A DNA stretch of 5,235 nucleotides from an uncultured Planctomycetaceae bacterium (GTDB taxonomy: Bacteria > Planctomycetota > Planctomycetia > Pirellulales > Pirellulaceae), in NCBI GenBank assembly GCA_937967755.1, contig CALBTA010000141.1:1-5235 (forward strand), written 5' to 3'. How positions within the stretch are numbered: position 1 is the first letter of the stretch; every line of letters begins with the position of its first letter. The translations under genes were made by a program, and so were the position numbers. Shown here in pieces: positions 1 to 5,235 of the stretch. The notes below the pieces were generated by a model. That model did no database searches. It saw nothing but the letters and a program-made list of their open reading frames with translations, and was not told where the DNA came from.

Positions 1-124
1 CGATCTTATCGACGTCGTCGTGCACCGTCGGCGTCAGCGGAATGAATTGTACCGCCGCCATCAGAACGGCCAGACGTACGAGTTCGAGAACCATAGCCCC
101 AATCGCAGCTTGAACCAGCTTCAT
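1..124 (-). CDS. N-terminal fragment of an unidentified membrane-anchored or secreted protein
   Basis: Forty-one codons are visible from an ATG at 124-122 to the left edge, with no stop, so the gene is cut by the window. The peptide starts MKLVQAAIGAMVLELVRLAV and continues LMAAVQFIPLTPTVHDDVDK before the edge. Residues 3-28 are almost wholly hydrophobic and are followed by a polar, acidic stretch. This fits either a single membrane anchor or the first helix of a membrane protein; there is no convincing signal-peptidase site. The start is supported by AAGGA at 133-129, four bases before the ATG; an internal Met at codon 11 is less likely because it would cut the helix. The gene is divergent from the exporter at 461, with a 336-nt gap. 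I do not recognise the family, and 41 residues are too few to assign a function. A real gene here is likely but not certain. Confidence 0.55.
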   Translation of the reverse strand, partial: MKLVQAAIGAMVLELVRLAVLMAAVQFIPLTPTVHDDVDKI

Positions 125-261
125 CCGATCCTTGCGGGAAGAGTTTCCCCGTCGCCTGAGAGAGGGCTTCGATGCACTTTCGCCCCAGCGACACCAAGAC
201 GGAGCGGTGATTCAGGGGACTCACCGATCCGATCCATGCGACATCGGTCGCACCAGGGGGA

Positions 262-289
262 ATTCTTGCAAGCAAGTTTCAAAAGGCAA
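262..289 (-). promoter_or_regulatory. Weak candidate promoter for the leftward gene
   Basis: On the minus strand, TTGCCT (289-284) lies 16 nt before AAGAAT (267-262). The -10-like hexamer is preceded by TGC, as in an extended -10. Each hexamer matches the sigma-70 consensus at four of six positions. Transcription would begin near 255, giving a leader of about 130 nt. The perfect inverted repeat CTTGC-AA-GCAAG (265-276) overlaps the -10 box and could be an operator, but five-base arms are common by chance. Confidence 0.2.
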
Positions 290-311
290 CCCGAATTGGA
301 TCGCGTTCTAT

Positions 312-362
312 GTAAGGCGGGCACTCTGCCCGTCGTTGGCCGGGCAAGAGTGCCCGCCCTAC
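312..362. repeat. Compact inverted pair of REP-like hairpins, family 1 (REPIN-like)
   Basis: The left arm (312-332) and right arm (341-362) are near-perfect inverted copies around an 8-nt centre (333-340). Reading the right arm on the minus strand, they differ by one substitution (GTAA against GTAG) and one inserted base. Each arm is also a small hairpin: GGGCA-CTC-TGCCC at 319-331, and GGGCA-AGAG-TGCCC at 342-355. An outer tetranucleotide (GTAA or GTAG) followed by a palindrome, present as an inverted pair, is the known layout of REP sequences and REPINs mobilised by RAYT transposases. A terminator is unlikely because there is no T-tract and both flanking genes point away from it. The palindromes are seen directly; REPIN identity is inferred, since copy number cannot be judged from one window. 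Confidence 0.7.
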
Positions 363-460
363 GGCGCGCCTCGCTCCCCAATGAACCCGTTTGTGGTTAG
401 GCTTAGAACCTATCCGAAACCTTCGCGCGGGTAGACAATCCGCCTCACGATTTCCCGCCA

Positions 461-2752
461 ATGCCACTCTCCCAACGCCTTGCCGAACTGCTCATTCGCC
501 ATCGTTGGGCGCTGTTGGGGGTGGCGGCGTTGTTGACGACCCTTTCCCTGTGGCCGGCGGGCAGTTTGGAATTTGATCGCTCGATCGAGAGTATTTTTCC
601 CAGCGACGATCCGCGGCTGGCGAGTTACCAGCAGCTTCGCGATACGTTCGGCGGCAACGAAATTGTGCTGGCGGTTTACTCCGACGCCGATCTGTTCGCC
701 GCCAATGGATCGGGCATCGCCCGCGTGGAAGCGGTGCGGGCGAAGCTGGAAAACGTCGACGGGGTGAAAGCGGTACTCAGCATCGACCGCCCGATGGACG
801 CCGAAATTGCCAACCCCGACAACCAGGTGGCGCTGCGCATTCGCAAGGTTTTCGAGGGCTACACGCATGGCCCCGACGGCGAAACCGTTTCCCTGGCCTG
901 CATGCTTGAGCCGCGTGGGCAAGCCGAGGTTCCCCGCCGCGAGACCGTCGGGCAACTCCGCCGCATCATGCAAGAGGAATTGCCGCCGCCCCTATCGCCT
1001 GGCGCGATCACCGGCGAACCGGTCATGGTCAGCGACGGCTTCCGCTTTGTCGAAGCCGACGGTGCCCGGCTCGGCTGGTCAACGACGATTCTGCTGGCGG
1101 TCGTCATCATCGCCTGCTTCCGCAGCCTGCGGTGGGTGGTGATTCCCATCGTCATCGTTCAGGCGACATTGCTGTGGACGAAGGCGGCGCTGGTTCTTTC
1201 GCAACTGCGACTGAGCATGGTCAGTTCGATGTTGACGGCCGTGGTGACCGTCGTCGGCATTGCCACGGTTGTGCATGTCATCGTGCGCTTCCGCGAAGCC
1301 CGCGGCGATGGCCTTTCCCCGCGCGACGCAGTCGCCCGGGCGCTGACGCTGTTGATCTTCCCCATCATCTGGGCCTGCTGCACCGACGCCGCCGGGTTCG
1401 CTTCGCTGTTGGTGACCGACGTGGGGCCGGTGCAAGACTTTGGAGTGATGATGGCGATCGGGGCGTTGTTTGTGATTTTGGCCGTGGTACTGACGCTGCC
1501 GGCGATTGTGCTTCTCGGTGGGTGGCGCAGCGATCCGCAGCGGGCCTGGGGCGAAAAACTTCTCGATGTGGAATTGGGCCGCGCGGTACGGTGGGTCGAA
1601 CATCACCCCAGGCTGGTCGGCAGCAGCGCAACCGTTGTGACGGTCGCCTGCGCCCTTGGCATGGGGCGGATGGAAGTCGAAAGCGATTTCACCAAGAACT
1701 TTCGCGAGCAGAGCGACATCGTTCGCAGCTATACGTTCGTCGAAAAGAACCTCGGCGGGGCGGGCGTGTGGGATGTGATGTTGCCCGCTCCGAAAACGCT
1801 CGACTACGAATACCTTCGCCGGGTGCGAGCGTTTGAGGCCCGGCTGAACGATGAAGTCGCATTCACCAACGAACAAGGCGAAAGCCAGCCCGGTTTGACG
1901 AAGACACTGAGCCTGGCCGGCGCGGTCGAAGCGGCGCAGCCGGGCGTTTTGGGGGAACAGTCGACCGGCATGTTTGCGATGCCGCCGGTGATTCGCAACA
2001 CCCGCATCACTGGGGCGCTGTTGGCGATGGAAGGGCGAATTCCGACCTTCTACCGGGCATTGCATGCCGAAGACCCGGTCCACGAAGGCCAGTACTGGCT
2101 GCGGATCATGCTCCGCAGCCGCGAACAGCAACCTTCGGCGACCAAAAAGCAGATCATCGCCCAGGTCGAGCAAATCGTGCGGGAAGAATTTCCGCCAGAG
2201 CATGACGAGTTTAACCGCCCGCCGAAAGTCACAGGGTTTTACGTGCTGCTGGCCTTCATCATCGACAGCCTGCTGGCCGATCAATGGAAGGCCTTCGCGG
2301 TGGCCTGCGCCGGCATCGGACTGATGATGCTGATCGCCTTTCGCAACCCGCTGTACGCCCTGGTGGCGCTGGTTCCTAACGTGCTGCCGATCATCATCGT
2401 GACCGGGCTGATGGGCTGGTCGGGGGTGAAGATTAATATGGGCGCGGCGATGATCGCGGCGGTGTCGATGGGGCTTTCGATCGATTCTTCGATTCACTAC
2501 ATCGCCGCGTTCAAGCGGGCCTTGAAGAAGGACAAGAGTGTTCATGCCGCACTCGGCGTGGTTCACCAAAGCGTCGGCCGGGCGATGGTGTTTTCCACGC
2601 TGGCGCTGATCGCCGGTTTTGGTGCGCTCTGTTTCAGCCAGTTCATCCCGACCATCTACTTCGGTGCGCTCTGCAGCTTGACGATGCTCGGCGGGCTGCT
2701 GGGAAACCTGATCGTGCTGCCGCTGCTCTTGAAGCTGGTGACGCGGAACTAA
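461..2752 (+). CDS. MMPL/RND-superfamily exporter (COG1033-like), complete
   Basis: This 763-aa inner-membrane protein has the doubled RND/MMPL fold. TM1 spans about 16-33. A first extracytoplasmic loop (34-204) opens with FDRSIESIFPSDDP (38-51). TM2-TM6 lie near 207-223, 226-246, 253-275, 295-318 and 327-352, and TM7 is about 385-401. A second loop (403-607) begins VESDFTKNF, echoing the first. TM8-TM12 lie near 610-627, 632-652, 660-682, 708-726 and 732-757. VPNVLPIII (638-646) and GLSIDSSIHYI (671-681) are typical of the family, and D675 fits the TM10 proton-relay aspartate. The matching position in TM4 is A268, although the following histidine (H272, paired with H679) is kept; D309 in TM5 is another buried acid. 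Such proteins use proton-motive force to export lipids or other hydrophobic compounds; the substrate here is unknown. No Shine-Dalgarno precedes the ATG. I am confident of the superfamily but not of any specific role such as hopanoid (HpnN-type) transport. Confidence 0.93.
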   Translation: MPLSQRLAELLIRHRWALLGVAALLTTLSLWPAGSLEFDRSIESIFPSDDPRLASYQQLRDTFGGNEIVLAVYSDADLFAANGSGIARVEAVRAKLENVDGVKAVLSIDRPMDAEIANPDNQVALRIRKVFEGYTHGPDGETVSLACMLEPRGQAEVPRRETVGQLRRIMQEELPPPLSPGAITGEPVMVSDGFRFVEADGARLGWSTTILLAVVIIACFRSLRWVVIPIVIVQATLLWTKAALVLSQLRLSMVSSMLTAVVTVVGIATVVHVIVRFREARGDGLSPRDAVARALTLLIFPIIWACCTDAAGFASLLVTDVGPVQDFGVMMAIGALFVILAVVLTLPAIVLLGGWRSDPQRAWGEKLLDVELGRAVRWVEHHPRLVGSSATVVTVACALGMGRMEVESDFTKNFREQSDIVRSYTFVEKNLGGAGVWDVMLPAPKTLDYEYLRRVRAFEARLNDEVAFTNEQGESQPGLTKTLSLAGAVEAAQPGVLGEQSTGMFAMPPVIRNTRITGALLAMEGRIPTFYRALHAEDPVHEGQYWLRIMLRSREQQPSATKKQIIAQVEQIVREEFPPEHDEFNRPPKVTGFYVLLAFIIDSLLADQWKAFAVACAGIGLMMLIAFRNPLYALVALVPNVLPIIIVTGLMGWSGVKINMGAAMIAAVSMGLSIDSSIHYIAAFKRALKKDKSVHAALGVVHQSVGRAMVFSTLALIAGFGALCFSQFIPTIYFGALCSLTMLGGLLGNLIVLPLLLKLVTRN

Positions 2753-2760
2753 CGCCGCCC

Positions 2761-2903
2761 GTGGCACTGGCCCTAGCCAGTGTTTGCACGAATCGTAACT
2801 TGCTGACAGGCAGCTTCGATAACTTTCGTGCGCAGAGGCGCTTGTGCAAACTCCGACCCGCAAGCAACCGGCAGTAACGCCACTGGCTGAGGGCCAGTGC
2901 CAC
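2761..2903. repeat. Long inverted pair of REP-like hairpins, family 2, with structured spacer (REPIN- or MITE-like)
   Basis: The left end (2761-2782) and right end (2881-2903) are inverted copies differing by a single base gap (CCCTAGCC against CCCTCAGCC when both are read inward). Both begin with GTGG at the outer edge. Each end folds on itself through CACTGGC/GCCAGTG: 2765-2771 with 2776-2782, and 2881-2887 with 2893-2899. The spacer of about 98 nt (2783-2880) has further symmetry. GTTTGCAC (2782-2789) is complementary to GTGCAAAC (2844-2851), and the overlapping GCACGAA (2786-2792) is complementary to TTCGTGC (2825-2831), so two foldings compete. No target-site duplication is visible and no ORF fits inside. 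It begins 8 nt after the exporter stop codon, so its hairpins could also stabilise or end that mRNA. This sequence differs from the 312-362 family but shares its design. Confidence 0.72.
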
Positions 2904-2911
2904 GTTGCGCG

Positions 2912-2920
2912 TGCTAGAGT
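2912..2920 (+). promoter_or_regulatory. Weak candidate extended -10 element for the zinc-ribbon/HEAT gene
   Basis: TGCTAGAGT matches the extended -10 pattern TGnTAnAnT, with four of six matches in the hexamer at 2915-2920. No TTGACA-like -35 lies at 16-18 nt; that position (about 2892-2897) falls in the right-hand REP-like hairpin. If used, transcription would start near 2927, giving an 87-nt leader before the ATG at 3014. The support is weak. Confidence 0.18.
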
Positions 2921-2948
2921 TGTGCAGGCTTGATGCTGTTCGGCGGAC

Positions 2949-2971
2949 GGCAGACGGAGTGTGCCTGCTAC
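2949..2971 (-). repeat. Possible lone REP-like hairpin, family 3
   Basis: Read on the minus strand, this begins GTAG (2971-2968) and continues into GGCACA-CTCCG-TCTGCC (2965-2949). That is a five-base loop with a stem of four pairs, one mismatch and one further pair. It resembles the GTRG-plus-palindrome layout of the two inverted pairs in this window, but it is single and its stem is imperfect, so chance remains possible. It lies within the short stretch that an upstream TTG/ATG start would make coding, which argues weakly for the ATG at 3014. Confidence 0.35.
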
Positions 2972-3002
2972 GATCGCAGCGAATACAACGATGACAACGA
3001 TA

Positions 3003-3008
3003 GGGAGG
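3003..3008 (+). promoter_or_regulatory. Shine-Dalgarno sequence that sets the start at 3014
   Basis: GGGAGG lies five bases before the ATG at 3014. It is the best ribosome-binding site in the window, and it decides against the longer frame starting with TTG at 2930 or ATG at 2933. Confidence 0.75.
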
Positions 3009-3013
3009 CAGCG

Positions 3014-4801
3014 ATGAGTTTTCCGTGCCCTGCTTGCGGTAACACGCAACATCCGCAAGGCGAAAACACCAGCTTGTGCATTGCGTGCGGCAATTCGCTG
3101 CACCTGCCGAGGGACGTTTCCTTCCAAGCGAACAACGGCACCGACGGCATCATGATGGCCTTCAAGCTGGTCGGCGGCTTCCTGTCGTTCGGCTTCTTCG
3201 CGGCGATGGGTTACTTCCTGACGGGCGGTTTCGGCGGGGCGGAGGTCGCCGGCGATGTGACCGTCGCTGAAGACGGCTGGGTCGAGTATTTGCACCCTGA
3301 GAATCTCTTCGAAGCGGAATTCCCGGCCCGGCCACGGCACGAAACGCAGACGATGTTCACACCCGCCGGCCCGATCAAGGCCCACTTTTATGGCGTGCGA
3401 ATGAGCGGCGGCGAGTACGTGATCTCATACTTCACGATTCCTTCTTACGCTGGTTTCAGCAACGCCAAGGCGATGGAGGGAGCCGTTGAGACCAGTTCGA
3501 AGGAGATGAAGACCTTCTCGACTGAGCATACGCAGTTCTCTGGCTATTCGGCGTTTAAGATTCACGGCACCGCGAACAATGGCCGGCACCGCGAAGCATT
3601 CGTGCTGCGAACGGGCAAGCGGATCTACGTCGTCGTCGCCGAAGGAGACGCCGACGAGACGCGCCGGCGGTTTCTTGAATCCGTAACGATCCTCGGCCGG
3701 GGGCGAGAACTGTTCGCCAACCCGGACAAACAACCGGTCTATTGGGTTCCGCACGAATCGAAGCCAGGCGGCTACCGCTGCGAATTTCCGCAAACGCCAA
3801 AGGCCCAACCCGAGATCGATGGCCTTGCCGGCGTTGCGGCGTACGTGATGGAGACCAAACAAGAGGGGCGGCTCATCGCGTTTCACCGAGACCTGAGCGC
3901 GGAAGAAATCGAACAACCGCAATCCGCTTTGGAAGCAGCGGTCACGGCCTTGGGTGCGGGCGAGAACGTCCAGCGGAGCGATGTCACGATGGCCGACCGC
4001 GAGTGGACCGAGGCAGTCTGGATCGACGCCGACCAACGCCAAACCACGCTGCGCCTGCTGGCAGACGAAGGTCGGCTGTTTGGGATGTTGGCCGAAGGTG
4101 TCAATACGCGCGATGCCGAAAAGTTCTTTAGCGAATTTCGCCTGCTGCCGCGCTCAACCGAATCTGAAGAAAGCGATGGTGAAGAAGTCGCCAAAGATAA
4201 GCCGGAAGTCAAGCAGCAACCCGATCCGGCCGACCGCTTCGCGGCGCTGGTACCTGAATTGGCCTCGCTTGACCGCGATCGCGTGAAGCGGGCGTTGGAA
4301 CGGCTGAACCGGTACCAGGCCGACCACACGCAATGGAAACTGATCAAGTCACTGGAGTTCGTCATGCTCCGCTGCGACGACCGGTCGCGGCGGATCGAAG
4401 CGGCGAAGGCCCTGCGAAAATGGGGAACGCCCGACAGCGTGCCGTCACTCATTCAGGCGACCGACGACGAGTGGACGTTCGTCGGCAAGGAAGCGATGCG
4501 GGCACTCGGCCACATCGGCACGCCTGAAGCGCTGGAGTTTCTGGTGACAAAGTTCGAAGATTCCAGCTCTCGGTACGAAGCCCGCGAGGCGTTGAAGCTT
4601 GCCGGTTCGCCAGCGATCCGCTACGTCGGTTCGCTCATTAGAAGTTCGGCCGACGATTTCACCCGCAGTTCGGCCGTTGATTTTCTAGTCGAATCGAAAG
4701 ACCCCGCCGCCTACAGCTATCTTTATTCCGCCACCCGCGACGAAAGCGGCCTGGTCCGCATGAAAGCCGAATCGGGTTTGAAGAAGATGCGCGGCCGGTA
4801 A
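3014..4801 (+). CDS. Zinc-ribbon, single-pass membrane protein with duplicated domain and C-terminal HEAT repeats
   Basis: This is a 595-aa protein. A Cys4 zinc ribbon comes first (CPACG with C5 and C8; CIACG with C22 and C25), then one hydrophobic helix (about 47-69). Two diverged copies of a domain of about 140 aa follow: copy 1 at 89-228, copy 2 at 243-379. They share an EFP-x-x-P motif (102-107 and 257-262), an A-[ML]-E-x-AV segment and a closing FF/FL-x-x-[FV]-x-[IL]-L strand. An acidic linker (380-403) leads to HEAT-like helical repeats (about 404-595), clearest from EAAKALRKWGTPDSVPSLI (462-480) onward. The layout suggests a ribbon in the cytoplasm and the rest outside the membrane, with HEAT repeats giving a protein-binding surface; this orientation is inferred. 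The duplicated domain faintly resembles PsbP/MOG1-like folds, but I cannot assign it. The extension from 2930 is rejected because the zinc ribbon starts right after Met 3014 and a strong Shine-Dalgarno precedes it. No enzymatic motif is visible. Confidence 0.88.
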   Translation: MSFPCPACGNTQHPQGENTSLCIACGNSLHLPRDVSFQANNGTDGIMMAFKLVGGFLSFGFFAAMGYFLTGGFGGAEVAGDVTVAEDGWVEYLHPENLFEAEFPARPRHETQTMFTPAGPIKAHFYGVRMSGGEYVISYFTIPSYAGFSNAKAMEGAVETSSKEMKTFSTEHTQFSGYSAFKIHGTANNGRHREAFVLRTGKRIYVVVAEGDADETRRRFLESVTILGRGRELFANPDKQPVYWVPHESKPGGYRCEFPQTPKAQPEIDGLAGVAAYVMETKQEGRLIAFHRDLSAEEIEQPQSALEAAVTALGAGENVQRSDVTMADREWTEAVWIDADQRQTTLRLLADEGRLFGMLAEGVNTRDAEKFFSEFRLLPRSTESEESDGEEVAKDKPEVKQQPDPADRFAALVPELASLDRDRVKRALERLNRYQADHTQWKLIKSLEFVMLRCDDRSRRIEAAKALRKWGTPDSVPSLIQATDDEWTFVGKEAMRALGHIGTPEALEFLVTKFEDSSSRYEAREALKLAGSPAIRYVGSLIRSSADDFTRSSAVDFLVESKDPAAYSYLYSATRDESGLVRMKAESGLKKMRGR

Positions 4802-4832
4802 AAGGGCGATGAAGAAACGACACTTGCTTTGA

Positions 4833-5235
4833 TTAATCCCATTCGCCGAGGGTCAACTCTTTGGTCAATTCTTCCTCGCCGCGGCGGAGCTTGACCTGCA
4901 CGTTGTCGCCGGCGGCGTTTTCGCCGATGAGCTTCGTCAAGGCTTCAAAGTCGGGCACGGGCTTGCCACCGTATTCGGTGATGATGTCGCCGACGCGGAC
5001 GTCGGCGGCCTGGGCGGCGCTGTCGGGGTGAATTTGCGATATGGTGCAGCCCGCTTCGGTTTGCGTACACCCGACGCCGAGGAACCCGCCCCGGCGATAG
5101 TCGAGTGTGACACCTGCGATCCGTTCAATGTCTTCCGCACCTTCAGGTGTAATCTCCGTCCCGTACAGTTTCAAATCCGCGACAGCAAGAATCTGCTTAA
5201 AATGTTTTAACGGAAGGCCGGTTACAGGTGAATGC
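4833..5235 (-). CDS. C-terminal part of an LRR-like plus PDZ-domain protein (partial)
   Basis: The frame is open from the right edge (codon 1 at 5234-5232) to a TAA at 4835-4833, giving 133 visible residues. Residues 9-39 look like leucine-rich-repeat sequence, with LKLYGTEITPEGAEDI at 21-36 as the clearest unit. Residues about 49-130 form a PDZ domain of the HtrA/DegP type: GFLGV (50-54) is the likely ligand-binding loop, followed by DSAAQAADVRVGDIITEYGG (71-90), F96-I103, and a closing GDNVQVKLRRGEEE strand region. No protease domain is visible, so this is not shown to be an HtrA protease. PDZ domains bind protein C-termini, and proteins with LRR and PDZ parts are often envelope or adaptor proteins. 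The TTG at 5174 is not a convincing start because the reading frame and LRR pattern continue upstream of it. It converges with the HEAT-repeat gene across 31 nt, where I see no clear terminator. Confidence 0.85.
   Translation of the reverse strand, partial: HSPVTGLPLKHFKQILAVADLKLYGTEITPEGAEDIERIAGVTLDYRRGGFLGVGCTQTEAGCTISQIHPDSAAQAADVRVGDIITEYGGKPVPDFEALTKLIGENAAGDNVQVKLRRGEEELTKELTLGEWD

Larger units (their letters stand above)
125..460. other. Divergent intergenic region, 336 nt
   Basis: This stretch separates two divergent gene starts. It contains the Shine-Dalgarno of the left gene (133-129), a small hairpin GGGAA/TTCCC (136-140 with 145-149) in its presumed leader, a weak minus-strand promoter candidate (262-289) and the REP-like palindrome pair (312-362). 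Open frames cross it on both strands, but they have low-complexity, arginine-rich translations and no supporting start signals, so I do not call a gene. Upstream of the ATG at 461 I see neither a Shine-Dalgarno nor a convincing -35/-10 pair. Confidence 0.6.

Noticed and set aside
312..362. Rho-independent terminator
   Set aside because: The hairpin is strong, but no T-tract follows on either strand and both flanking genes start here rather than end.
20..400. Plus-strand open frame of 126 codons in the left intergenic region
   Set aside because: It overlaps the leftward gene start and the palindrome, has an Arg/Ser/Pro-rich translation with no domain, and has no ribosome-binding site.
410..973. 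Minus-strand open frame of 187 codons across the exporter start
   Set aside because: It overlaps the well-supported exporter N-terminus, has no recognisable domain, and looks like a codon-bias shadow.
2896..2920. Sigma-54 promoter (TGGCAC...TTGC type)
   Set aside because: TGCCAC at 2898-2903 lacks the essential GG, and no GC lies at the right spacing.
2761..2971. CRISPR array
   Set aside because: The repeats are inverted rather than direct, only two copies of one family are present, and there are no regular spacers or cas genes.
1079..3385. A 768-codon open frame on the minus strand
   Set aside because: It runs antisense through most of the exporter, the intergenic repeat and the start of the next gene. 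Its translation is rich in His, Arg and Gln with no membrane or domain pattern, whereas the plus-strand frames show clear families. Long antisense frames are expected in GC-rich genes.
3425..4452. Overlapping minus-strand frames opposite the HEAT-repeat gene (3425-4042 and 3883-4452)
   Set aside because: Both lie entirely within the supported plus-strand gene and show Arg- and Ser-rich, domain-free translations.
4802..4832. Bidirectional terminator between the convergent genes
   Set aside because: The 31-nt gap has only a loose AAAG/CTTT complementarity and no GC-rich stem.
5172..5174. TTG start codon for the PDZ gene, giving a 113-aa protein
   Set aside because: The frame stays open for 20 more codons to the window edge, and the LRR pattern begins before this TTG, so the gene is partial.

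Overview
The window is GC-rich and protein-dense. It reads as a piece of a bacterial chromosome, most likely a planctomycete of the Pirellula type. This assignment is inference, with no taxonomic marker gene present. It rests on three things: a zinc-ribbon, membrane-anchored HEAT-repeat protein; an LRR-plus-PDZ tail protein; and short intergenic palindromes starting with GTAG or GTGG, features I associate with that group.

Layout. (1) At 1-124, on the minus strand, is the N-terminus of an unidentified membrane or secreted protein that runs off the left edge. (2) At 125-460 is a divergent intergenic region holding a weak promoter candidate for the left gene and a compact inverted pair of REP-like hairpins (312-362). 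(3) At 461-2752, on the plus strand, is a complete 763-aa MMPL/RND-superfamily exporter. (4) At 2753-3013 is a second intergenic region with a different, longer REP-like inverted pair (2761-2903) around a spacer of about 98 nt, then a possible lone third REP-like hairpin and a clear Shine-Dalgarno. (5) At 3014-4801, on the plus strand, is a 595-aa protein: a Cys4 zinc ribbon, one membrane helix, two diverged copies of a domain of about 140 aa, an acidic linker and C-terminal HEAT-like repeats. (6) At 4833-5235, on the minus strand, is the C-terminal part of a protein with a leucine-rich-repeat-like segment followed by a PDZ domain, running off the right edge. It is convergent with gene 5, with a 31-nt gap.

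How the parts relate. The exporter and the zinc-ribbon/HEAT protein lie in the same direction. They are separated by 261 nt containing the repeat element, so co-transcription is uncertain and no shared pathway is shown. All four coding regions look linked to the envelope (membrane or extracytoplasmic), but that is a loose theme and not evidence of one system.

The most noteworthy signal is in the DNA between the genes. Two unrelated sequence families share one design: GTRG plus a hairpin, present as an inverted pair. That is the known layout of REPINs mobilised by RAYT (TnpA_REP) transposases, and one element sits on each side of the exporter gene. In the proteins, the main points are the missing TM4 aspartate in the exporter (kept in TM10) and the unusual architecture of the zinc-ribbon/HEAT protein.
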